The position numbers and the translations under genes were made by a program. A stretch of 64,000 nucleotides of DNA from Lagopus muta (taxonomy: Eukaryota > Chordata > Aves > Galliformes > Phasianidae), in NCBI RefSeq assembly GCF_023343835.1, contig NC_064440.1, positions 32,247,537 to 32,311,536 of the forward strand. The letters run 5' to 3'. The notes beneath the pieces were generated by a model. The model worked only from the letters and a program-made list of their open reading frames with translations, was not told the origin of the DNA and searched no databases. Of the stretch, positions 1-14,107 are shown piece after piece. The number at the start of each line of letters is the position of its first letter. Within the stretch, counting starts at the first letter, position 1.

Positions 1-3000
1 TACGAGGAGCATAAATGGCAGGAGTTATTCCACTTAGATTAGAGGGGATGGAGATGCACGTGGTGAACAGCTTTGTGCAGATCAGAGTGCTGTAAAGGAG
101 GGTCGGATCACCCTGGCTGCAGGAAGGCCACCAGTGGTCTCTGCTGCTCAGGGCGTTTGCTCTTGTTCTGTCTGACAGAATCCCAAACAAATGGAGCTGC
201 CACTGTAACCTGACAGGTAGCTCACATGTAAAGGGGGCAAGATGCACGACACAGAGCAGCGCTCGGTTGGAGCTGTCTTGTCATTCACATGCAGGAAATC
301 AATCAGAGAGTGGTGTAATTGACATGAAAATAAAACATATATATGTAGTTCACAATGCATGCAGGGGAGCATTTCAGACCTGTGCTGGAGAGCTTTTCTT
401 ACTCGGAGACAGTTTTTGCTGGTTGTTTGCACAGGGGCATCTGGGCATACCACAGGTTCACAATACCTGCCTGAGCACATTTGCTTAAAGATAAGTTCCA
501 AGTGCCCTGTCTTTCTTCTCTTTTTATAGCTAATGGAGAAGAACGAGAATGATGCTTAGGAACAATAGGGTTGACTCATAAGGGATGACTGTATATGACT
601 CATAAGATGTGAAATTATTCCAGAGAACTGAAGTTCATGTGTGTGCACTGAGACTTGGGTTGGGGGGTTATTTTTCATAACTGGAAGAAGAACACTTGCT
701 GTGTAGTTTGAAATGCAGCTGAAGTAAAATAACATTGTTTGCTTAGTCTTGGAAGGCTGTTGCAGACACCAAGTATGGTGGGAAACTGCTGCTAGTAGAG
801 ATAGCATGGGAAGTAATGGTCCCAAAGGGTTAACCTATTAGGGATCTGCAGTGCTGTCCTGAAGCTTAGCGTTAACTGAGGCAGCTCTGCCAGTTTGCTT
901 TGAAAACTTAGAATACCTGATTCAGAAATGTCTGAGGATGCAAAGGAAGTCACACCCTGAGGATTAATGGCTCGTCCCTTTAAGCAGCACCATTAAGCAC
1001 CAGGCATCTCTGAGTCACAAAGATGGCTATTTTCAGAGTTGGAGCCTAATAAACTCTTGTGATCAATTAACTGTCCTGCTGCATTAGAAAAGAAAGATGT
1101 CAGTTGTCTCCCCTCTGCCAAAGGTGTCCTTGCAGTCAGTTGGGTGTAGGCACACCACCAGCATCCTTGGAGCAAGACTTGAGATCACTACTGGACAAGC
1201 ACTTACCTGAGAAGCTTCATTGGTTTCCAGCCCAGAGAGGGCATCTGCAGCTCTTCATTTACCGTGTGTTGTCAAGTAAATGCAGTGTGATAGATAAATG
1301 AATTGAGCCTGCTTGGATGGGACCAGTAAACTATTGATCGGTTTCTCCTATGCCTGCTTGGTTTTCCTGGATTATAACCGAAGCTACTTTTTCCTTAAAA
1401 TGAAGAAAGCTCGTGGGATTAAATCTGCCAACATTATTTTCAAATAGCGTGACATGTAGTGGCATCTCGTCCCATTAACTTGTAACTTGGAGAATACAAA
1501 GATGTAAGAAGAATAGATCATGGTAAAAGAGGATAGTTCACACATCTGAATTTCAGGGACCTGTTATTCCACAGGGAAAGAGCTCAGCTTGATGGTTTCC
1601 TTTTACTCGTGCTGCACATAACACCAACAGCAGCTTTTCCTCACGTGCATTCAAGCATGTACTCACTGCTGCTCAACTCCCTGCCATCGGCCAGTTATTG
1701 GTGTGCACAAACAACCTAGACCAAAGGAGCTCCCTGTTGGTGCAGTTTGGGGTTAACGTTAATTAGTGCCTCCTGTGGCTGAGAGAAGCCAGCAGCCCTT
1801 GCAAGCTCACCTACCTAAGGAGAGATCAGCTGGGGTGGGAGGGAGAACATCAGTGTAGCTCAGGTAATTGTTTGGGCCCCATCCCAGGTGACTCTCATTT
1901 ATAAGGGGAGGTCTGTGCCTTGCGATGTGCCTGTGCAGTGGTAGAAGGAGGGTGCATGCTGTTTTCTTGCAGACTTGGAGGAGCTTCCTGAGCTCCATGT
2001 GCCTGCCTGGGAGCTGGGTTGTGTGGATCCTGAGCATCTCTTTTCTCTGCATGCTACTCACATTTGTTTGCTGAAGGGAACGTGAAGAGGCTGCTACTAA
2101 AGAGTGCAGCTTTGTAAGCAGTGGCTTTGCTGTGCTGAATGTGAGCCGTTCTGTGGCTGGAGCAGAGACTGCAGCTGACAGAAGGCTGAATTGTTCAGCA
2201 ACAGCAGGCACTGGCATTAAATGTGAGATTTGGGAGCTGCTTCATGATTTGCACAGGAACGTCAGCATGTGACATCAGAGATTATTGGTGTTGTCAGGCA
2301 TGTGCTCTCACAATGAGCTTGCTTGAGGAAGGATTTTCCTCCTGGGAAAAAAAGGGTAAGAACGTAGATTTGTGTAACTTTCTCTGAGCCCTTCATGCAT
2401 CTGAAGTTCTGGTCTGTTGCACCCATTGCAGCAGGCAGCCCTTATCCCAGCTCTGGGCTGCAGGTGTGCACATACTCAGTGTGGAGGGTGTTTTACAGAA
2501 CAAAGAAGAATAAACAACCCCCATGTTACAAGCTATCCCAGCTGCAAGGTGTGAGTCCTGGCCATGCTGTTTTGCAAAAGAAAAAGGGCTTTATTTTAGG
2601 GAAGCTAAAGAGCATTTCTGCTGTGAAACTCTTTGCACACACCGGATGCAGTTCTGTAAGCACTGACACTGCAGCCTGTCCTCATCTTCCCATGGGCTAA
2701 AGCAGTTTGCAGCAGTTCTGCAGCATAGCAAGCCAGGCATCTCCCATCTACATCACTTAAAATGATGCACTTGTGTGTTTATATACACATGCAAACATTG
2801 CCGAACCACTGTATCATTCCTCCCCCTTCCTAGCAAGTGGCTATGCTTCCAGGTAACTTAATGATGTGTTTATTGTCTTAGCAAAAATGAGAAGAAGGTA
2901 TTATTAATGTAGGGTGGAAGGGGACTTGGGATTTGAGCAGACATGTCTTGGAGTGCTCCAGGTGGTTAAATCACAGGAGGAGAACTCTGATGGCCTCATC

Positions 3001-6000
3001 AGGTGTGCCTGATCCCACTTAATGAACATGTGGTCTCAGCTCACAGGAAGGGAATATATAGAGGCAGGAAAGAACCAGTTTTATTCTGGTGTGATCTTAC
3101 TGTGCTGTGAGAGGAGGGTGCAGAGCCATGGAGAAAAGTGCGTTGGAGGTGAGCTCACGGTCCTGCTGTTTGTTCCCAGGATCTCTGCTTCCCACTTCCA
3201 GGGACAGGCTCCTCCTTTGTGGTTCTATCCGGGGGTGTTTACTTGTGAGAGGGGATCAGAGCCTCGGGAAACCTGTTAAGGACTTTTCCCTTCTTTATGA
3301 GGGGAGAAAGGCAGCAGGAAATAGGGAATGGAAAAAAAAACCAACAATGGGTGCTGGGCAGTTCCTAGGGTGATGGTGTAGCCTGGGCTGTGCTGGGGTC
3401 GAGTGTGTGCTGAGAGATTCCTGTGGGGCAAGGAGGAGGGTCTATCATTGCTTCTTTCCTTGCTGCCTCTATGAGCTTGCCTACTTTTAAGGGTACACAA
3501 CTGCTACTAGTGTCTGGGAAGACTGAATTTCTGTGTTATATTCAGTGTTCTTGTGTCGCCCTATTGCCTATAATGGAATATATGCCATCCCTTGATATCA
3601 GTTGGGAAAGACTGGCAGGTACAGGGTTTGCTCCCACTGGGCAACCCCTTGTGTCAGGACTACAGCAGTAGATCAGCATCTGAAATTGCTGCAGCTCTCT
3701 GCCCTGAGAGACACCTTTATTGCCCCAGCGGTTTGCGTTTGTGCATCTTCCATGTGTTTTCATAGTTCAAATGCAGAATGGATGGGTGTGAGGAAAACTA
3801 GGCTTCAGTGCTGGTGTTCTGTGACCCCTGAGCATGCGATGTTGCAGTACTAATAACGATGGCTATCGTGACCCTGTGCTCATGCACAGTTACGATGGGT
3901 TGGCTTTCAGCAAAGTGTCTCTGGTGCAGAAGCTCCTTTCTGAAATAGCTTGGTCTGGGAAAGGGTCAGTCACTCATAGCGTCAGAACAGCATTTTTGTC
4001 TCAGAAGAGTTCTCTTGTGCTGTATCAAATAGGAAAACAATTTGAAATATGCAGTGGGTTTTGAATTATAGATGTCCAAAGCCTGCAGAAACCACTGAAT
4101 CCTTCTCGCTTACCATTTGATAGTATCAGATCAGAATGGTTTCTGATTCTCCAGAGAAGGTCTTGAACACATCATGCTTAAATTTTAAAGACATCAGGAA
4201 AGTGTCCAGATCCTGTCTTCTTGCTTCTGTTCGTTACTGATTTGCTTGTTAACACTGAAGATGTGTTAGAAAGTTTGCTTCGATACACTTGCACTGTGGC
4301 TTGTAAGCACTTTGTGCCCCCAGGTGTGATGAGTGTGCTAATTGCTGCCCTGGGCTCCTGGCTGCTGTCTCCTAGCAGGCTGGTTGCTGTGGATCAGTTT
4401 GGCCTGAGCAGCAGCAGCACCACTTGTGCATCTGGAAAAGCTCCCAAAAGCTGGAATATGCAAACTGTAGGGGCACTGGGACTGTAGAGGATCTGCTGCA
4501 GATCAGGAACAGGACTTTGCTTTAGGCAAGAAATGCTTCCCCGTGTCCTAGGGGAGAGTGGGTTTTCTTTTGGCTACAGCCTACTTGCCTTCTCTCCTTG
4601 GTATTTGGTCTTATGCTGGCAGGACAGCTGGGGTCTGTCACCTGTGATGGAGCCTTGAAGCTGGGAAACATGGGGTACCAGTGTCACTTGGTGTGAACAG
4701 AAGGTAAAAGCTGACCTGTTCAGGAAGCAGATTAATATCTGTTTGTCACTCTTTGAGTACTGAATTCTGGCTCCATGCCTGCAGTTTATTCATTCCTTTG
4801 GTCCATATTCATCTTCCCTCCTCCTTAAAATTATTTTTCAGATGCCTAAATGAGCAGCTTTGCAAAACGCAGCGTGTTTTCTGTATGTTTCTGCCCAGTC
4901 TAAGAATAAATTATAGCTGAAACTTGGGAATGCTGCATCTGTCGCCGGTTGTAAAGCGGCCTTGAAGAATTTTGCCTTGGCAAGCCATAATTGCTGATAA
5001 CTGCTCCTTTTATGCAAATCTTGGCGTGCAAGGGACTGCTAATGTGGCAGTGGGCTCAGCCCAGGCGCACAGCTGCAGCAGCAGAATGGCTTTGTGGGTG
5101 CTGCTCTGCATTGCAATGGGGTGCCCTGGGAAGCTGTTTGTAAGTGATCGTTAGGTAACATGTCTGCAAACATGCTCTGTGGTGTTAAAGCCAACCCAGA
5201 GAAAAACTCTAAGTTCCTGCTCGTCTCTAAATAAGTCTTCTGTGTTTAGGAAGGAGATTTTCTTTTGAGCTGTAGTTGCTTTTATTGCCTGGCTTCCTTG
5301 CCTTTGGTGGTAAATACACTGCCTGCCAGCTTGGCGTGTGAGGCTGTTGTTGAGTTACTGCCCTGTTTTGCTGTTGTCTCGTCATGGGAGCAATTACTGC
5401 TTGGCAAGAGCTGGAGGTGTCAAGTCCTAAGGCCTCCAGATACTTTTAAAGCCTCTGGCCTCGCAGCCCCTGAGCTGCTGTACCCCGTGTGTACCCTGCA
5501 GGGAGTAAGATAACACCTTTTTTGCTCCTTTAGTGGAGGAGTTACTGCTTCGGGAGTGGTGGCCAGACAGAGCATTATGGTAGGGTGGCACGTTTTGCTC
5601 AGTATCTTCTAGAGCAATCTCTTCTTGCTGTAAGGCTTTGCTGAAGCATATTTATGTCGCAGGGAACCTAACCACCCAGTTAACAGGCTCAGACAGTCCT
5701 GTCATAGCAACAACTGAGCATCATGTGCAAACCATTACCTAGCTGGCATCTAGCTGCTGACGTTTGCGCTATCAAAACAGCAGTGATTGCAGAGCACAGG
5801 GGGTCTCAGTATGGTGCTGGAAGCATATGTTCAGTGCTCTGTAGCTAATAGTACCAGTTGTAAAACCTGACTTACTAGAAGGGTCAGCAAGCAAGGCAGC
5901 CGAGCGCCTGTCTTGCAGTTGGCATGACTATTTCTCTGCAGCCTACTGCCCAAGGCTGACTGCATTTTGCTGGGGCAGGCGCTTAGGAGACTTCTCCCCT

Positions 6001-9000
6001 TACTGTTCCAGGATGCAACAGAGGCCCTGGGTCCCAGCATAAGACATGATACAAAGATGCAAGGCCCAGCAGAAGATGACTCGAGTTTGGTAAGCCATCA
6101 ATGTTGGTTTGTTAACCAAGAAACCATCAAATGGTTATTTGCTGCTGGTACAGCAGTGGCACTACCCTAAAAAAGTGTTAGCATGCTGCAGGCCAGGTTG
6201 GGACACTACAGTACAAAAGTCCCAGTGAAACACAAATAACACACCTTACTAGCCCTTTGCATCCATCTTGAGGGAGATTTTCATCGCTTCTGTGGTTGTT
6301 TTTTTTTCTTCTTTTTTTACAGCACAGCTCTGTGAAAACTTTAGGGCAGATGTGCTCCACAGCGAGTACCAAATGGGGTGAGGATAGAGGGCATGCTCCT
6401 TCAGCTGGCATTCGTGGGCATGAGTGTTTCTGTATGGTGAAGCTAGAGCTTGAAGAAATTGTTTGCTTGAGGGTGAAGGTGAATGTGGTTGGGATATTTA
6501 TTTTCTCCTGACTTCAGAGTTTTGTTTTCTCATCCCTTGCTGGAGAAGGGTGTTAGGGAAGGAAGCCTTTGGCCTGACTCTTCTGATGAGTAGCATTAGG
6601 TTTGTCTGCTTTTTGGGTGCCTGTTGAGAGATGGGCTCAAATGTCTGATTTGTCACATTGAAGTGCATTGCATTTCCTGAACTTGCTTTCTTCTTCTGAA
6701 GTGGTTCTCCAATGAAAAATAGGGATACTGAGATGATGTCAGATCACTCGTGGTTTTCAGAAGGTTTTTCTTGCCTGTGCTGAAGGGTATGGTGGGATGC
6801 AGCACAGTTTGCTGGGTGTGTGCATCGTTAGCTGAGATCCCTGCCCATTGATACAAGGCTGTACACAGATGTACAATAAGAGGCAGGGCCTACACTGAGG
6901 TAACCACAAGCTGTACAGGCAGCAAGTGTGAGGGCAGAGACAGCTGCTTCAGATCACCTCCTGTCAGGGCTCTGTTCACTGGGCCGTAGAGCCTGGTGGG
7001 CTTGTAATTGGTTACTTACAATACTAGAAGGTTTAAAGGTAGTATTCACTTTCTAATTTAGAATGTTACTCTTATCTCTTTGATTTGATAATCATTTTGC
7101 CTGCAATGCTTTGAGAGTTTGGGTTACTAACTTAGCTTTTACCCTGGGAAAGTGAAAGAAGGTGCAGGTCCTAACCACACAATTCCATCTGCTGCATTTC
7201 CTATGACATCTCTGAGCTCTTTTGGAGGTAAGGTATGCACAGTTGAAATCACACCCTTGCAAAGTAGAAAGCAAAGGTGACTTTGGGGCTTATTTTTGTG
7301 AGCCCTACTAATGAACTGGTTATTGTCTTTGTAATACCTAGAATAGCAACTCGAGAGAAAACTGCACTTGAAAAGCTGGAGACAAAAATGCCCTGAAGGC
7401 CAGGTTTTTAATAGAAAAGGCTGAATATAAGGCAAAATAAGTTTTGCAGTAGTTGTCCAACAACTCGTTCTAGACCTGTAAATGCTGTGTGGGTAGCCTG
7501 TGTTAATCTCTAAGGGGTCCCCATTGCAGAATAGGAAGGCTGAAGAGGTGACCAGGAATAGCTGACAGGATTGTATTTATTAAGAAATCATCATACCGTT
7601 CTACAGATGAGCAATAGAGATTCAAGAAGGGTTTATTTTACTTGCTTTCCTTAATAAAAGTTCTGAGGCAATGGCGATCTGGAATCTGTTCTTCCCAGCA
7701 ATATCTTCCCCACTTCTTCAGTGTAGGGACTCACTAAGCATTTTGCCTGGAGAGTGTAGGAGAGCACTAAGGAGGAGTGCTTCAACGTTCTGACCAGAGA
7801 TGCTGTCTTGCTGTTACCTGACAGGAGTCAGTGCTGTCAGATACCTTGGCTAGCAAGCTCAGTAGTCAGATTTTGGAATCACCTCATGAATGTTCAGTAG
7901 CACTTCAGGAGGCTTTGGAGGGGCAGCCTTTGTGGTTAAAGCTACCGAACAACTTCGTGAAGGAAGGAAGTTCCTTTGTAAGGAAGAAAATTTCCTTGCA
8001 GGAGCTTTCTCTGCAGCACTTCTTTTACTTAGCTGTGGAGGAGCTGGTGTGTGCAGGCTCCATCAGTGTTTGTTTCGAGTCACAGCGGTGCTCTGTGGTC
8101 CTGGCATTTCAAAGCCTTGCACTGTTGCCTTTACAGCTCACAGCAGACTTGCCTGGAGGAGAGCATTGCACAGGCATATGCTGAAGAGCGACTCCCAAGC
8201 GCTGCATCTAATATTCTCAAAGACCCCTGCAAAATGTAATGAGAAAGGAGAATGCATCTAGTCTGTTCCTTTGATAACCACATAGTCTTAGACTAGCAGT
8301 AGCTCTGCTAGTAGAACAAGCTGGTGGAATTAAATAAATAGTTTGGAAGTCCTGGTGTAACTATTGATTTTGATTTGTTCTGTTTCGTCCTGGTTTAGCA
8401 GGCAAACAAGGGTGGTGGGAGCCTTTGTGAGCTCTCATGACAAGAAGCAGAACAGCCAGGGCATCCACATGCATGTGGCTGCAGGTTCTCAGACCTTGGA
8501 ACTCAGTCCTGTTGCCCCAATGTGTTTAGCGAAGGGATTTCCAAAAACCAGGCAGAGGGAAAGATGCTCTTGGTGCTTCACCTCCCAGACTGCCTTTAGT
8601 GCATGTAATTACTGAGAAACAAGGGTCAGTATCTCCCATAGTCACAGACATTAATGAAGAAGTCATCTGCTTAATGGAGGCATGCATATGTAACTGTTTC
8701 ATCTATGTGGTGGACTGGCTGCTTTTGATGTATGTTAATCTGCAAATGTGTAGTAGGTGGTAAAATTTATGAGCTCTGTAACCATTTTTATCAAGTGTGC
8801 CCTTTAAAATCAGGGGTTTTTATGAGTGTTACATGTGTATGTTCGTTATTGTTAAATCTCTGCTCATCCTTTGCCTTATTGGGGGTGGGGAAAAAAAGAA
8901 AATGAAGCCTACAGAGAAAGTCACGCTTTAGGTCATCAAATGAAAGTTTCAGGTCCACAGATGGGTGGACTAAGAGCTGGTGTTAAAGGTTGTATGATTT

Positions 9001-12000
9001 GGCTGAGAGGAATTTGGAGGAGGATATTGCCATTCAGTTCTAAATGCCTAAATGTAATGTGGTTAAAATGAAACGTCTCCAATAGATCACAGCTTGCTAC
9101 AGCTGGATGGGAATCTGATGTCCTTGCCAGAATCTAACTCTGTACAGAAAGAAGAGACAGATGTTGAGATGCACTGGACTGATGGTTAGAAGAAGGAAGC
9201 TGTAACTGGAGCCTTCATTCTGCATCTTGGTGCTCATGCAGGGACCGTATGGGATGGGATTCTCACAGATGTAGGTTGGACATAAAAACTTACAGTAGTG
9301 CAGGGGGAGGATATCCATGCTCTGTTGCAGGCCTTGGATTTATTCTTCATTACCATTAGTGCTTGGTATATTCTCATGCCTGTGTTTTCCTCTTTGCATT
9401 CCACGCTTCCTTTTTCTATCATAAAGTCCTTTTTTTCCCCCTTCTTTAAAAAAAAAGAAAAGCTGCTGTTAGGATTATGTCCTATTACTTAAAGTGCTTG
9501 TTCTGCTACGTGTACACATAAATTTAATTATATTGGCCATATGAAAGATGCATGAAGGTTCAGTTTTGGGAGGTATGCCAAAGATGTCTTCTGAATGAGT
9601 AGCTGTTTGATGTAGGCTTGTGTGTAGTAATTGAATCACTGATCAAGTGCTGTATCAGTGAAATAATCTTGGTAAATTCCGTGTACTTAAGTAACGATAG
9701 CCTTGAGGCTGTGGTAACTGGAGTAACTTCATTATTGATTTTGTTGTTGTTGATTATGCATATCTTACACTTTCTAATAGCACCCTTTTCTGTGTTCCTA
9801 TTAAACACAGCTGTTCCTGTGTCCTTCAGAAGAAAGGTCTCTCTTCCAATCACCCGTAAAGGACTTTTTTGTCACTGCTCATACAAGGGACTTCTCAGAT
9901 GTCCTTCTCATAGCCACTCTGCTGCTCAGCCACAGGGAATCCCGCTGCAGTGCTGCTCTGGTTTAATGCTCTCTGCTCCCCCCTCCCTCTCTTGTGGCCC
10001 TTTTGGGATAGAAAAAGTAGGGCATTTGCCAGTTCTTTCCGCTGCTTTCCGCATAGAAAGTCCTTGCTCTAATTCTGTTGTGCTTTTGTAGGAAAGTCAA
10101 TTTACATCTTCCCCATCGCTTCTTCCATGTGTTCTTATGTGCCTTTGTATTTTGAGGGAGCCTTAACGTTACTCCCAGGACCCAGCAACTCCATGAAGCT
10201 GAGTCACATGCTGTATGCAGTGGATGGATTTGAGTAGAAGTTGCTTGGTGGGCCTTCGTTACAGAGCCAGTCTGAATCCTAAAGTGAGATCTGAGCACTT
10301 ACTTGAGGCTTTTCTTAAATCAAAGCTGTTTACTTCACCCTTGTCAATACCAGATGTGACTTATATTATAAATGGCAATAATATAAATGAGTGATCAACG
10401 TTATTCCAACATATTTTTTTGTTAGTGTAGGCATTACATGTGAACTCTTATGGCACCAGCAAGAAAAGCACTGTGGACTTAGAGCTCATGTCCCAAAATA
10501 CATGATTTACGAAACGTACTTTGTTGCTTACTTTTGGTGTTCTGGAGACTGAAAATATTGAAGAAAATGTCTGACTACTTGAAATCATTCCTTATTCACT
10601 TCATGATCCATAGTGTTGTTGCAAGTTGGATCTGATGTGCTCCTTGAGCAGCTGTAGTCTCTGGTGGCAGGTCATGGTGGTTTCTTCGTGCATTCAAGAG
10701 ATATTCCAGTGAAACTGAACCTCTGCATTGTGCTTAAGAGGTAAAGCATAAGGACCTGGCTGTGCTTAGCTGAAGAAACAGTGCTACGAGACGTATTAAG
10801 AGGCTGGCTCAAATGCAGCCAGCAGGTGAGGAATTGAGTGACCTCTATTCAGCTTTCATGAGCTAAAGCTTGTTTGTGGGTGAGAGCTGTGTGATCACTG
10901 AATTAAGTCTCTTGGTGTCTGGAGTCTCCTGGCAAGAGCTCCTGAGGTCTTGGACTGTGCAGCCTGGCCTGAGAGGGACAAAAAATGTTGGGAGGGTGTG
11001 ATGAGATTTGTAAGCATCACAGCCCTACCTGAGGAGAATCTCACTTTGCTTTGTGTATTGGCATTGTCTTTTGCAGCAGCTGCATCTTTCAAAAGTGGAA
11101 GATCAGTATTTTTCTCTGCTATTTTGTCATTTTGAGTTTTGATAGTTTGATTTTTCTTTTTTCCCTTCTGTCCATGTTTTTATGAACTGTGATGCCAATT
11201 CCCTGCTAGCAGGAAGAATTCATTGTTCCCCACTGTTTATTCTTTGATCCATATTAGGGCTGATGTGTGAAACAAAGGAAGGAGGAATATTTGATTTTTC
11301 TTAAACTTGGGTGACCCTACAAAAGAGGCAGTAGAAACAAGGTCTTTGATAATAAACTGAAGTGATGTAAATACTTCTGAACGTCAGCTTCTAGATAGGG
11401 ATCAAGGAAACTGAACACTGTGCCTGTTTGATGTTTGAGGTGGGAAAAGCCAACGTTTGACATCACATCGAAAAAATTATGTCCTATTTCTAGTCTCTGA
11501 TGGCAGGTGGTGGCAGGAACTTGACCTTCAGACCATTCTGTCACCTTCTGATCTTGCCCATTAACCACTTTTTGTGGCGTTCTGCCTTAATATGATCAAA
11601 CTGCAGTTTCATTCACCCTTTTTTTTTTCTTTGCATGTTTCCTGTGAAATAGAGCAGCGCAAGGATGGAGAGAAAACAGCTGTCTGTAACTCTAGTGTGG
11701 GATTTATCATATCACAGGATGTCTTGTCTTCCTGAACATGGGTGAAGATTTGAATCTCGAGTGTTGTTCAGCACCCACCCTCACCCTGCTTCCAGAAATT
11801 TATAGCAAGTCTATCTTCTCCAGTACTTAAATCTCCCAACATATGACATATACGAGGGCTGTCTTGCTCAGCCCTCCTCCATTCCTAGCATTTTTAGCTT
11901 CTGTGAGGATACCTGGCCCTAGTGGAGTGTGTTGGCTTGCTGCAGCTGAGGGCACAATCCAGTTCTCTGCTGTATTGATGGAGAGTGGCAAAGTTTATGG

Positions 12001-14031
12001 TTTGGGGGCTGCTACCTAACCACCAAGCAGAGGGCAGTAATAAAGATGCATTTATGGTTATTTTTTATGCAGTGCTGGGGTAGATAAAAATTTCTGAAGT
12101 CTGTACAATGCTTTTCACCCAGGGTAATTGATGTCCAGGTTCTGTCAGACCTCTCAAATCAGCAGTGCCTCAGGCTTAATGGAGCTCTCTTCCCTTTACC
12201 CCTAGCTTTTCTCAGTCTCATGCAGTTCAATACTTGCATCTCCCTCATTTCTGCTGTGCCATTTGGCTCTAGTTGCACTAAAGCCTAGAGGCCAACCTTT
12301 ATGAAAATCAGATGGTAGCAGCAGTAGGCTGCATTAGCTGAAGAGCAGCTTTCTGCCACCAGAAAACATCTCTGTGTGACCCGGTCCTGGAAGGGAGTGG
12401 TCATGCAGCTTGCTCTGAGCCTCTGTTGGCCATCAAGGAAAGGAGATCATACAAGATCTGTGCCCTCTTCGTTGCACCTGTCCTGTTGTTTAGGAGAGAG
12501 ATGGTTCCCTCTGCAGGTAGGCAGTGTTGCTCCTGCAACATGGAAGTAAATTTTCTGGTAGTCAATCAGATTTTGAGTCCTTTTCAGGTCAGGAGATATA
12601 ATAACGGCCAATTATCTGTTTTACAAGATGCCTCTTAAAAAAAAGAAACACCTCTTCTCAAAAGGCCTTTAAGATCTCTAGGCTCCTAACAGATTGCATT
12701 TTCTTAGTAAAATGAAAGCATAATTTCCCACTGCCTCCCACCCATGCCCATGAAGATGAACTCTACTCCTCTTTGGAGAACATAGTGAAGGGCTGGGCAG
12801 AGCTGGCACTGCTGGGGCACCCCGTACACTGGCCTGTGTCCTTTGCTGCTGTAGGCACCTGACTTGCATCCCCCATTGGCCTGGCCAAGGCCTGACGGTG
12901 GCCTCTGCTGGACCACGATATACATGATGGTTGTTTTGGAATGTCTTGAAGAGGAGTGGTGTCTCTAGTGAACAAACTTGACACCAAAACCTGTTAATTT
13001 CATGGTTTTCAGGTATTTATGGCTAGCATTCTAAAAAGGGAAGAAATGGCAAAAATGATTGATGGTAAGGGAAAGAGAAGAAGAAGAGGAAGCCCAAGAA
13101 ACTGTGCAGTTGTACACGTGGAGCTATGGATTTCAGGCAGTTGCCCCTTTGAGAGGGATCTATGTTGTTTGGTGACTACAAAGAGGGAGTTTGAGTTTCT
13201 TTAAAGCTTCTATTGTTCTGTATGTTAATTTCCATTTCTACTCTAATTAATGAATTCAGTTTAAAAGTGGTATAAAAAGCAATTCTTGAAATGTTTTCCA
13301 TCGCATATATAAACACTTAAGAAAACAAGAAGACAAACCTTACTGTGCAGTGTGTAAGATGTGTTGCCTCCAAAGCAGTATTTAGAATCAGTGGTCACAT
13401 TTTGAAATATATGTGGATGGTACCCTTTAAAAGTTCATGGCAGAAGGGCAGTCTGTGGAGATTACTGCTACAGCACGTACTGGGTTATAAGCACTTATGC
13501 TTTCCTCAGCAAAGTGAGCTTATGAGACCACTTTAGCTTCCAGAGCTTTTATGAATGCCAACTCCATTGTTTAAAAAAAAGTTAAATAAGAGCACGAGTG
13601 TTATTTAACAAGCATAGTAAACAGTTTGGCAGTCCCTTAGGGAGCAACTGTTGCTGTTGAGGAGTGCAAATGGAGGAAACAAGTGGGGTTTGAGAAGGGA
13701 AGCATCGCTGGAGCTTTCATTTCTCATGGAGATCACTAACCTTATGTTCTGTTTCTTTGTTGTGACGTTAACACTGTTGCAAAAACAAATAATCTGTATT
13801 TAGGGGATAAAAAAAGCAGAAGAATATAATTTTAGCATTATACAAAAATAAAAGAGAAGGGAACAACTATCTCAGCGTAACATGTGCAGAAGGACTCAGT
13901 GTAGTACAGATAGAGCAAAACATTTATTGGTTTCTTGACCCTAGAGCTGACTCAGTAGAAAATCTTGGCTCACTGTATTGTTTGTATGTGTTTTTAATGT
14001 AATCTTCTCTGATTTTTGTTCCTCCTTGCAG
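1..14031. other. Non-coding stretch, no gene recognised
   Basis: I see no exon of a known family here. Open frames are short (under about 160 codons), occur on both strands at once, and show no domain motif or run of flanking splice sites. The longest, 9618-10091 on the plus strand and 1807-2217 on the minus strand, look like chance frames. The base composition is typical of avian intron or intergenic DNA, poor in CpG and rich in CTG/CAG. Short A and T runs occur but no clear CR1 copy was recognised. It could be intron of a gene whose exons lie outside the window. Confidence 0.5.
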
Positions 14032-14107
14032 TTGCGAATTGAGGAGGAACATCACTGATAAAATGGAGGTCAACAACTGAACAGCATCTTGTGGGAAAGA
14101 TTTGGAG
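14032..14107 (+). other. Exon-like cassette, unidentified
   Basis: A 76-base segment is preceded by a pyrimidine-rich tract ending in CAG and followed by GTGAGT, a strong donor. One frame reads 15 codons and then a stop inside the cassette (CELRRNITDKMEVNN), and the other frames stop earlier. It could be a terminal or untranslated exon of a non-coding RNA, or a chance splice-site pair. I do not recognise the peptide. Confidence 0.2.

Noticed and set aside
9618-10091. Plus-strand frame of 157 codons with a hydrophobic stretch
   Set aside because: The hydrophobic part comes from a TTG/ATT-rich run. No splice context, no family motif, and competing frames lie on the other strand.
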